64,000 bases of DNA from Burkholderiaceae bacterium (GTDB lineage: Bacteria > Pseudomonadota > Gammaproteobacteria > Burkholderiales > Burkholderiaceae): positions 1 through 64,000 of the forward strand of contig JAJPEN010000019.1 of the NCBI GenBank assembly GCA_021166835.1, read 5' to 3'. Below the pieces are notes generated by a model. That model had not been told where the DNA came from. It did not search any database and was given only the letters and a program-made list of their open reading frames with translations. Numbering within the stretch: the first letter of the stretch is position 1; each line of letters starts with the position of its first letter. Both the position numbers and the translations under genes were made by a program. Positions 57,519 through 64,000 of the stretch are shown in pieces.

Positions 57519-58777
57519 TCCGTGGTCTCCGCAACGACGGCCTGGACCGCCATCGCCGCGGCCAGCATTGCGTCGTAGTCCGTGACGACCTGCTCGGGAA
57601 TCCGCACCCGCTCCGCGATGCGATCGAAGTCCTTGAAGCCGGAACCGGTGACCACGCAGACGATGCGCTCGTCGGGGTGCGCCTCGCCGCCGCGGATCAT
57701 CCGGCGGATGCCCGCCACGGCGACGGCCCCGCTCGGCTCGATGAAGAGCCCCTCCTGCGCCAGCATCTGCATCGCCTCGATCGTCTCGTCGTCCGGCACT
57801 CCGACGACGCTGCCGCCGGATTCGCGGACGGCCTCCAGCGCCCGGTTCCCGAGCAGCCCGGGGTCCGCTCCGGCAAGGGCACCGGCGATCGTCGCGCCCT
57901 TCTCGATCGGCGCGACGGACCGGTCTCCGGCGCGAAAGGCCCGCTCGATGGGGTTGCACGCGCTTGCCTGGACGGCGGTCATCTTCGGACGGCCCCGGGT
58001 CCAGCCGAGCCGCTCGAGCTCCTTGAAGCCCTTCCAGTCCTTGGCCACCGACATCCCGCCGTTCGCCGGGTGGATCACGCGGTCCGGTACGGTCCAGTCG
58101 AAATGCCGGGCGATTTCGTAGGCGTACGACTTCTTCCCTTCGTAGCGGAACGGGTTGTCCGTCCCGCAGTCGTACCACCGCACCGCGCCGCTGTGGATGA
58201 GCCGGCGGTACATCGCGTTGATCTGCGAATAGTGCCCGCGGACGCGAACGAGATGCGCGCCGAAGAAGAGCGCCTGCGTGACCTTCGGGATCGGCGTGTC
58301 TTCCGGACAGAAGACGACGCAGCCCAGTCCGGCACGCGCCGCGTAGGCGGCGGCCGAGCTCGCCTTGTTTCCGGTCGAGTCGCACGACAGCACCCGATAG
58401 CCGAACTCCACCGCCTTCGTCGCCGAGACGGTGATCGAACGATCCTTGAGCGAACCCGTCGGATTGCTCGCGTCGGACTTCACCCAGAGCTCGCGCACGC
58501 CCGCCCAGCGGGCGAGCCGATCGCACTTCAGCATCGGCGTATCGCCTTCGCCCAGGCTCACGATCGCCCGGTCGTCGAGAACGGGCATGAGCTCGCGCCA
58601 GCGCCACAGCCCCACCGGGCGGCCGGCGATCGAGTCGCGGTCGACCTCCGCCCGGATGCGCGCGTAGTCGTACTCCGCATCGAGCAGGTTGCCGCAGCTC
58701 GGGCACAGCAGGAGGTCTCGGTCGGATGCGTAACGTTCACCGCATCCGACGCAGGTGAAACCGGTGAAGTAGTTCAT
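57515..58777 (-). CDS. threonine synthase-like PLP enzyme with N-terminal zinc ribbon
   Basis: A 420-residue fold-type II PLP enzyme. The first 30 residues form a zinc ribbon (C9, C12, C25, C28 in TCVGCG and LCPSCG). PLP attaches at K111 in SNPTGSLKDRSITVSA, and the STGNKASSAAAYAARAG loop and a Gly-rich ANGGMSVAK segment follow. Such threonine-synthase-like proteins do beta- or gamma-eliminations or replacements on amino acids. A biosynthetic threonine synthase would normally sit near hom and thrB; here it is beside RidA and transport genes, so a catabolic role is likely. Confidence 0.88.
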   Translation of the reverse strand: MNYFTGFTCVGCGERYASDRDLLLCPSCGNLLDAEYDYARIRAEVDRDSIAGRPVGLWRWRELMPVLDDRAIVSLGEGDTPMLKCDRLARWAGVRELWVKSDASNPTGSLKDRSITVSATKAVEFGYRVLSCDSTGNKASSAAAYAARAGLGCVVFCPEDTPIPKVTQALFFGAHLVRVRGHYSQINAMYRRLIHSGAVRWYDCGTDNPFRYEGKKSYAYEIARHFDWTVPDRVIHPANGGMSVAKDWKGFKELERLGWTRGRPKMTAVQASACNPIERAFRAGDRSVAPIEKGATIAGALAGADPGLLGNRALEAVRESGGSVVGVPDDETIEAMQMLAQEGLFIEPSGAVAVAGIRRMIRGGEAHPDERIVCVVTGSGFKDFDRIAERVRIPEQVVTDYDAMLAAAMAVQAVVAETTE

Positions 58778-58810
58778 GACGAGGCGTCGTTCTCCCGTGT
58801 TTCGTTTCGC

Positions 58811-59620
58811 TCAACGCGGTGCCATCGCCGTGCGCCGGCTGGCGAACAGGATCGGCACGAGAAGTACGAGCGTGGCCACGATCACGAGCGTCGAGACGGC
58901 CGGCAATACCGGAGCGATCTCGTACTGGATCGAATCCCACACCTTGACCGGCAGCGTCTTGGTCCCGATCCCGCTGATGAACAGCGTCACGACGACCTCG
59001 TCCATCGACAGGTTGAATGCGAAGAGCGCGCTGCCGAGCACCGCGAGCCGGATCTGCGGCAGCACGACGCGAAAGAAGGTCGACAAGGGTCCGGCCCCGA
59101 GGCTGCGCGACGCCTCCACCTGGGTCCAGTCGAAGACGCGAAGCGCGCTGCCGACGAACACCACGACGAACGGAGTGGCGAGCACCGCATGCGCGAGAAC
59201 GAGGCCGGTGATGCTGCCGACGAGGCCGAACTGCAGATAGATCCGGTACGCCGCGACGGCGAAGACGATCGTGGGCACGATGCGCGGCAGGATGAGGATG
59301 GCTTCGAGCGAAGCGCGCATCCGGGTCGGGATCCTGGAAAGCCCCAGCGCGGCCGCCACCCCGACCACCGTCGCCACGACCGTCGTTCCGGCGGCGACCT
59401 GGAGGGACACGCGCAGGGCGTCCATCCAGTCGGGGCTCGAGAAGAAGGTCCGGTACTGGCCCCAGTTCGGCTCGGAAGGAATCAGCTCGAAGACGCCCGA
59501 AGTGCCGAAGGACATCGGGATGACCGCGACGACCGGCGCGACCAGAAAGAACAGCACCGCGATGCCCGGCACGGCCACGGCGAGGCGCGCCAGGCGCCCG
59601 GAGGCACGTCGCCCGGTCAT
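58811..59620 (-). CDS. ABC transporter permease (PotC type), second importer
   Basis: A 269-residue membrane protein with about six helices (LAVAVPGIAVLFFLVAPVVAVIP, TTVVATVVGVAAALG, and so on) and an EAA-type loop EASRSLGAGPLSTFFRVVLPQIRLA. The ATG at 59618-59620 overlaps the stop of the other permease. It follows the same PotB-PotC plan as the plus-strand importer. A longer frame upstream is not coding. Confidence 0.93.
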   Translation of the reverse strand: MTGRRASGRLARLAVAVPGIAVLFFLVAPVVAVIPMSFGTSGVFELIPSEPNWGQYRTFFSSPDWMDALRVSLQVAAGTTVVATVVGVAAALGLSRIPTRMRASLEAILILPRIVPTIVFAVAAYRIYLQFGLVGSITGLVLAHAVLATPFVVVFVGSALRVFDWTQVEASRSLGAGPLSTFFRVVLPQIRLAVLGSALFAFNLSMDEVVVTLFISGIGTKTLPVKVWDSIQYEIAPVLPAVSTLVIVATLVLLVPILFASRRTAMAPR

Positions 59621-60531
59621 ACGATGCCGGTGCGCGGCAGTCGACCCTCGACCATGCGCACGTAGACGAAGTAGAAGACGAGCGTGCCCCACAGCAGCAC
59701 GTTCGCGAGCGCGAAGGCGAAAGGCCAGTTGAGCACTTCGCGCACGCTGAAGTCGATCAGGTTGGAGATCATCATCTGCTTCGGACCTCCGACCAGCGCC
59801 GGCGTGATGAAGAAGCCCAGCGCGACGATGAAGACGAGCAGGCCGCCCGCCGCCACGCCGGGCAGGCTCAGCGGCAGCGTGATCCGCAGGAAGGTGCGAA
59901 GCCGCCCCGCTCCGAGGCTTGCCGAGGCGTTCCTCAGCTCGGGCGGGATCGCGAGCAGCGAGCTGAGGATCGGGAAGATCGTGTACGGAAGCAGCATGTT
60001 GGTCATCGTGACCAGCATGCCGAACTCGTTGTACATCAGCGGCAGCGGCTCGGTGATCCAGCCGAGATCCATGAGCGCGCGGTTCACCAGCCCTGCCCGC
60101 TGCAGCAGCGCCATCCAGATGAAGTTCCGGATCAGCATGCTGAGGAAGAACGGAACCACCACGCACAGCAGCAGCCACTGCCGGGTCGTGGGCTTCACGC
60201 TGGCCAGGTAGAGCGCGGCGGGGTAACCCAGGACGATGCACAGCGCCGTCGTCACGATCGCGACGCGCGCCGTTCGCGCGAGGACCTGCAGGTAGACCGG
60301 GGTTTCGACGATCCGGGCGTATTGCGCGAGGCTGAACTCGGGCGTGAAGAAGCTGCCCCAGATCACCTGCGCCAGCGGCAGCAGGAACAGGACGCCGATG
60401 AACGCCAGGGGCGGCCCGAGCAGCACCCAGAGCGCCGGTCCCGTCCGGGCCCGGCCGCCGCCGCGGGCCGGCGCTCGCGCGCGCGCCCCGGCTGCCCGCG
60501 TCATCGCCGGCGAGTGTGCCGCGCCGCTCAT
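59617..60531 (-). CDS. ABC transporter permease (PotB type), second importer
   Basis: A 304-residue membrane protein. After a cytoplasmic Arg/Ala-rich lead come the helices (LWVLLGPPLAFIGVLFLLPLA, TTALCIVLGYPAALYLAS, LLCVVVPFFLSMLIRNFIWM) and the EAA-type loop NASASLGAGRLRTFLRITLPLSLPGV. The ATG at 60529-60531 is preferred to a TTG six bases upstream. It overlaps the PotC-type permease by four bases and ends the ATPase-permease-permease order on the minus strand. Confidence 0.93.
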   Translation of the reverse strand: MSGAAHSPAMTRAAGARARAPARGGGRARTGPALWVLLGPPLAFIGVLFLLPLAQVIWGSFFTPEFSLAQYARIVETPVYLQVLARTARVAIVTTALCIVLGYPAALYLASVKPTTRQWLLLCVVVPFFLSMLIRNFIWMALLQRAGLVNRALMDLGWITEPLPLMYNEFGMLVTMTNMLLPYTIFPILSSLLAIPPELRNASASLGAGRLRTFLRITLPLSLPGVAAGGLLVFIVALGFFITPALVGGPKQMMISNLIDFSVREVLNWPFAFALANVLLWGTLVFYFVYVRMVEGRLPRTGIV

Positions 60532-60559
60532 GTCCAAACCCGGAGGGACTCGACGGCGC

Positions 60560-61702
60560 TCACCGGGCGACCGCCAGGCAGTGTTCGGTACGCCAGCCCA
60601 CCGTCGTACGCGCCCCCGGCACGAAGGCCGATCCCGCCGCCGCGAGCGCCTTCACCTGGATCTCGTCGCCGCCCTCGGCGACGCAACGATACTTGACGAG
60701 GTCGCCCACGTAGAGCATTTCGCGCACCTCGACCGGCAGGTGGTTGCACAGGTCCTTTGCCGCCTCGCCGATCGCGACGTTCTCCGGGCGAACCACGAGC
60801 AGCGCCGGCTCGCGGCCGTCCGCCAGGGAATCGGCGCTGACCGTCGTACGCAAGCCCTTCGTCGTGATCGCCACCTTGGGGTCCGCGCCGCGTTCCAGCC
60901 GCGCCACCTCCAGCAGGTTCGACTCGCCGAGAAAGTCGGCGACGAAGCGATTGGCCGGACGCTGGTACACCTCGAGCGGCGGGCCGATCTGCTGCAGCAC
61001 GCCGCCGTCCAGCACGGCGATCAGGTCCGACATCACGAGCGCCTCGACCTGGTCGTGCGTGACCGAGACGGTGGTGATGCCCAGCTCGCGCTGCAGCTGG
61101 CGCACCTCGACCTGCATGAGCTCCCTGAGCCGCTTGTCGAGGGCACCCATCGGCTCGTCCATCAGGAGCAGCCGCGGCTGGAAGACGATCGCGCGGGCGA
61201 GCGCCACGCGCTGCTGCTGGCCGCCGGACAGCTCCCGGGGATAACGTCCTTCGAATCCGCTCAGGCGCACCATCGCGATCGCACGCTCCACCCGCCGCGC
61301 CCGCTCGGCCTTCGGAACGCGCCGCATCTCCAGCGGATAGGCGACGTTTCCGAAGACGGTCATGTGCGGAAACAGCGCGTACTGCTGGAAGACGACGCCG
61401 ATGTCGCGCCGGTGCACCTCGCGATCGAGGACGCTTTCGCCGGCGACGCGCACGTCGCCGGAGGTCGGATCCTCGAAGCCGGCGATCATGCGCATCGTCG
61501 TGGTCTTGCCCGACCCGCTCGGGCCCAGCAGCGTGAGAAGCTCGCCGCCGCGCAGCGAGAAGCTCAGGTCGTCGACCACCCGCGTTCTTCCGAACTCCTT
61601 CACCAGCCGCTCGACGTCGAGCGAGGCAGCCGCGGACGTGCCCGCCTCGCCGCGCGCCGCCCGGTCGATTCCGATGGTCGTCGCGGAGGCTGCGGCGTTC
61701 AT
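60560..61702 (-). CDS. ABC transporter ATPase (PotA type), second importer
   Basis: A 380-residue ATPase with a polar lead of about 30 residues, Walker A LLGPSGSGKTTT, Q-loop VVFQQYALFPHM, signature ELSGGQQQRVALARAI, Walker B LLLMDEPMGALDK and H-loop VTHDQVEALVMSD. A C-terminal regulatory domain follows. The ATG at 61700-61702 overlaps the RidA stop. It is a different ATPase from the one at 50116-51192, with its own permeases and binding protein. Confidence 0.95.
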   Translation of the reverse strand: MNAAASATTIGIDRAARGEAGTSAAASLDVERLVKEFGRTRVVDDLSFSLRGGELLTLLGPSGSGKTTTMRMIAGFEDPTSGDVRVAGESVLDREVHRRDIGVVFQQYALFPHMTVFGNVAYPLEMRRVPKAERARRVERAIAMVRLSGFEGRYPRELSGGQQQRVALARAIVFQPRLLLMDEPMGALDKRLRELMQVEVRQLQRELGITTVSVTHDQVEALVMSDLIAVLDGGVLQQIGPPLEVYQRPANRFVADFLGESNLLEVARLERGADPKVAITTKGLRTTVSADSLADGREPALLVVRPENVAIGEAAKDLCNHLPVEVREMLYVGDLVKYRCVAEGGDEIQVKALAAAGSAFVPGARTTVGWRTEHCLAVAR

Positions 61703-62166
61703 TCGACCTCGAACACCACGGACAGCTCGACGGACACGTTGAACGGCAACGCGTTCACGCCCACGGCGGTCCTGGCGTGCGCGCCGGCCTCGCCGAAGAG
61801 CTTCTCGACCAGGTCGGACGCGCCGTTGATCGCTGCCGGTTGCTTCTCGTAGCCGTCCACGCAGTTCACGTAGCCGGTGATGGCGATCACGTCCCGCACG
61901 TGCTCGAGACCGCCCGCCGCCCACGCCGCGCTGGCCAGGCAGTTGAGGAAGGAAAGCCTCGCCGAGTGGTAGGCGTCCTCGTCCGTCACGTCCGCGCCGA
62001 CCTTGCCCACGTAGTGGCGCACGCCGTTGATGCGCGCGGTCTGCCCGGAAGTGAAGACGAGGTTGCCCGCCCTCTTGGCAGCCCTGTAGTTGCCGGTGGG
62101 TTTGGGCACGGCGGGAAGCTCCAGGCCGAGGCGCTGGAGCCTGCCGCTGAGGTCGAGTGTCGTCAT
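61699..62166 (-). CDS. RidA/YjgF-family protein
   Basis: A 155-residue protein of the RidA family, which hydrolyses enamines and imines left by PLP enzymes. RidA has a conserved Arg that binds the carboxylate; here GAHARTAVGVNALPFNVSVE has an Arg at that place. The start has VPKPTGNYRAAKRAGNLVFTSGQTA. It lies between the binding protein and the ATPase genes of the second importer, 31 bases after the binding-protein stop. Together with the PLP enzyme it suggests that the pathway makes a reactive enamine. Confidence 0.93.
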   Translation of the reverse strand: MTTLDLSGRLQRLGLELPAVPKPTGNYRAAKRAGNLVFTSGQTARINGVRHYVGKVGADVTDEDAYHSARLSFLNCLASAAWAAGGLEHVRDVIAITGYVNCVDGYEKQPAAINGASDLVEKLFGEAGAHARTAVGVNALPFNVSVELSVVFEVE

Positions 62167-62197
62167 GGAGTGCCGCCCTCGCAGTCGTATCGAAGCC

Positions 62198-63253
62198 TCA
62201 CTTCAGGCGCCACTCGTTCCACCGCTCGGAGATCTTCTCGAGATTCGGACCCCAGTAGTCGCCGCTCAGCAGGAAGCCCTTGGCCGCATTCTCGGGATTG
62301 GAGGACAGGTGAGGACGAGCCTTCTCGTCCACCATCGGCGCCGCATCGAGGTTCGTCGGTCCGTATGCAATGTATTTCGTCAGCTCGGCCTGGCGCTCCG
62401 GCCGCAGGGCGAAGTTGATGAACCGCATGGCGTCCGCCGTGTTCTTCCCGCCCTTCGGCACGACCCACGCCTCGTAGGTCAACGCCGCGCCGTCGTAGCT
62501 CACGCCCAGCGGATCGCCCGCGAGCATGCTGGTGATGGCGCGCACCGAAGGCGTCACCGCGATCTCCCCGCTCTTGAGCATCGGACCCGGTTGCGCCATC
62601 TGCGACCACCAGATGACCTTCGACTTGATGCGGTCCAGGCTGCGGAAGGCCCTGTCGATGTCCAGCGGATAGAGCTTGTCCCTGGGCACGCCGTCGGCGA
62701 TCAGCGCGAACTCCAGCGAGTAGACGGGTCCGTTGTAGAAGCCCCGCTGGCCGGGAATCCCGTCGACGTCCCAGAATTCGCGCCAGTTCTTCGGCGCCTT
62801 CTCGCCTCCGGGATACACCTGCGTACTGTAGGCGAGCAGCATGGGAATCGTGACGCAGCCCACCGCGTGCGAAGTCACGAGGCTCGGCACGATGCGACGG
62901 GTATCGATCACGGAGTAATCGAGCGGCATCACGAGCTCGTCGCGCACGGCGGTGTAGCGCAGGCGATCGGGCAAGGCGATGAAGTCCCACTCGACGTTGC
63001 CGGACTGCACCTGCGCGCGCAGCTTCGCCAGATCGACGCCGGTCGTCTGCACGATCCTGATGCCGGTTTCCTTCTCGAAGGGCTCGAAGAGCGCTTTCGT
63101 CTGCCCTTTCTGGTAATCCCCGCCGAAGCCGGCGAAGACGAGCTGCGTGGCCGCCTTCGACGGGGTGATCACCCAGGGAGCGGCAATCGCTGCCGCGGAA
63201 ACCCTGCCTGCAGCGGAAAGGAATCGACGGCGTTTCAGTTCGGATCCAGCCAT
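62198..63253 (-). CDS. Tat-exported ABC substrate-binding protein, second importer
   Basis: A 351-residue periplasmic binding protein with a Tat signal (ELKRRRFLSAAGRVSAAAI, cleavage near PSKAA). The mature part has LVFAGFGGDYQKGQTKALFEPFEKETG and VEWDFIALPDRLRYTAV, features of the polyamine/Fe-like extracellular binding family. It is the first gene of the minus-strand importer, after the GntR regulator. Tat export is less usual than Sec for this family. Ligand unknown. Confidence 0.92.
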   Translation of the reverse strand: MAGSELKRRRFLSAAGRVSAAAIAAPWVITPSKAATQLVFAGFGGDYQKGQTKALFEPFEKETGIRIVQTTGVDLAKLRAQVQSGNVEWDFIALPDRLRYTAVRDELVMPLDYSVIDTRRIVPSLVTSHAVGCVTIPMLLAYSTQVYPGGEKAPKNWREFWDVDGIPGQRGFYNGPVYSLEFALIADGVPRDKLYPLDIDRAFRSLDRIKSKVIWWSQMAQPGPMLKSGEIAVTPSVRAITSMLAGDPLGVSYDGAALTYEAWVVPKGGKNTADAMRFINFALRPERQAELTKYIAYGPTNLDAAPMVDEKARPHLSSNPENAAKGFLLSGDYWGPNLEKISERWNEWRLK

Positions 63254-63289
63254 GGCGAAGACCTCGCTTTGTCGGTGGCGCCAAGAAAC

Positions 63290-63310
63290 GGTTCGACCGG
63301 CAGTCGAACC
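63290..63310. promoter_or_regulatory. perfect palindrome between GntR and importer genes
   Basis: GGTTCGAC (63290-63297) and its exact complement GTCGAACC (63303-63310) flank five bases. It lies 36 bases before the binding-protein ATG and 41 bases past the GntR stop. It could be the operator for the GntR regulator or a hairpin at the end of its gene. Confidence 0.55.
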
Positions 63311-63351
63311 TCCAGGGGACGATTCGCGAAAGGGGGGAAGAACGACGCGGC

Positions 63352-64000
63352 TCACGTGAAGATCGCCTGCACGAGCTCGTAGGTGGTCCGCTCGATGTGC
63401 TGCACCAGAAGCGTCGCCGCTGCCGCCGACCGCCTCGCGAGCACCTCGTCGACGATCGCGCGATGCTCGGCGTCGGAGTCCCGATCGGGAGACTGTCGGA
63501 TCGACGACAGCCGTCGATACCGTTCGGAGTGGTCGTAAAGCTGCTCTATGACCCGTCGCTGCCAGCGCGAGCCGCAGGTCTCGAAGAGCACGAGGTGGAA
63601 GCTGCGGTGAAGCGCGGCGCCCTCGGGAGCCAGCAGCGGCGGACCTTTTCGCACGCTCTGGTGATAACGCGAGAGCCGATGCGTTGCCGCCAGCACGCGG
63701 GCTTCCCATGCCGCGTCGCCGTGGCGTATGGCGTCGCGCAGCGCACCCGCTTCGAGGTTGCAGCGCAGCCGGGTGATGTCCTCGAGATCCTCCCGCGAAA
63801 TCGGCGAGACGCGGAAGCCCTTCTGGCCCTCGCCGACGACGAGGTTGTCGGACACGAGACGCGCGAGCGCCTCCCGAAGCGTTCCCGTTCCCGCGTCGTA
63901 GCGCTCGTGCAGCTGGGCGAACGGAAGGCGGCTGCCGGCGGGCAGGCGCCCGCTCAGGATGTCTTCGCGCAGCTGGTTGTAGACGCGCTCGTTCAGAGTC
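63352..64000 (-). CDS. GntR-family regulator, FadR/FCD type (5' end outside the window)
   Basis: The N-terminal winged helix is read at the window edge: NERVYNQLREDILSGRLPAG, then LPFAQLHERYDAGTGTLREA, a GntR DNA-binding region. The rest is an FCD effector domain, with SREDLEDITRLRCNLEAGALR, LHRSFHLVLFETCGSRW and EHRAIVDEVLARRSAAAATLLVQHIERT holding the metal-binding His. The stop is at 63352. The first few residues lie beyond 64000. It heads the minus-strand importer and is its likely regulator. Confidence 0.9.
   Translation of the reverse strand, partial: TLNERVYNQLREDILSGRLPAGSRLPFAQLHERYDAGTGTLREALARLVSDNLVVGEGQKGFRVSPISREDLEDITRLRCNLEAGALRDAIRHGDAAWEARVLAATHRLSRYHQSVRKGPPLLAPEGAALHRSFHLVLFETCGSRWQRRVIEQLYDHSERYRRLSSIRQSPDRDSDAEHRAIVDEVLARRSAAAATLLVQHIERTTYELVQAIFT

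Noticed and set aside
57515..58777. Biosynthetic threonine synthase (thrC)
   Set aside because: No hom or thrB nearby, and the context is transport and catabolism; kept as threonine-synthase-like.

Overview
This 64 kb window is chromosomal DNA from a GC-rich Gram-negative bacterium, most likely a betaproteobacterium of the order Burkholderiales. Three things point there: the gene order of the housekeeping block (nagZ-acpS-pdxJ-recO-era-rnc-DUF4845-lepB-lepA-mucD, then fabF-acpP-fabG-fabD-fabH-plsX-rpmF-yceD); a DUF4148 protein; and a formate dehydrogenase locus carrying DUF3305, DUF3306 and a Tat-target small protein. I cannot name the genus. No rRNA, tRNA, transposase, integrase, phage gene or CRISPR array was seen.

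Layout. (1) 1-16527, all on the minus strand: the 5' part of uvrC, then recycling and repair, protein-secretion and translation genes, then the type II fatty-acid synthesis cluster. Most junctions are 4-bp ATGA-type overlaps, so the block looks translationally coupled. The sigma-E module rpoE-rseA-rseB, which commonly sits between the ygfX-like gene and mucD in related genomes, is not here. (2) 16581-24551: maf and a tetrapyrrole-methylase-fold methyltransferase (plus), sppA, a HAD phosphatase and rluC (minus), then a 569-bp gap and rne (plus). (3) 24689-30431, accessory: a TUDOR-like small protein, a secreted DUF5602-like protein next to a cupredoxin, a DUF4148 protein, and a tandem pair of kinase/response-regulator systems. 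The two kinases share one membrane sensor module but have different kinase cores.

(4) 30543-44501: a complete respiratory formate dehydrogenase locus. On the minus strand it holds DUF3305, DUF3306, a multi-cluster ferredoxin, a TorD-like chaperone, a Tat-target peptide, the Cys-type catalytic subunit, the Fe-S subunit, a small lipoprotein and the cytochrome b subunit. On the plus strand moaA-fdhD-mobA-moeA supply and sulfurate the molybdenum cofactor. (5) 43986-48065: an RraA-like protein, two small c-type cytochromes, and a MoxR ATPase, GNAT acetyltransferase and CoxE-like VWA protein set.

(6) 48278-64000 looks like a catabolic island. An IclR regulator precedes a four-gene ABC importer, a dihydroorotase/allantoinase-like hydrolase, a medium-chain reductase and a CobW-type GTPase. 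Facing it on the minus strand are a GntR regulator (cut by the window end), a second four-component ABC importer, RidA, a threonine-synthase-like PLP enzyme and an enolase-superfamily enzyme. The gene content suggests uptake and opening of a cyclic amide or amino-acid-derived compound, followed by PLP elimination with RidA clearing the enamine product. This combination is the best candidate for an undescribed pathway; the substrate is unknown.
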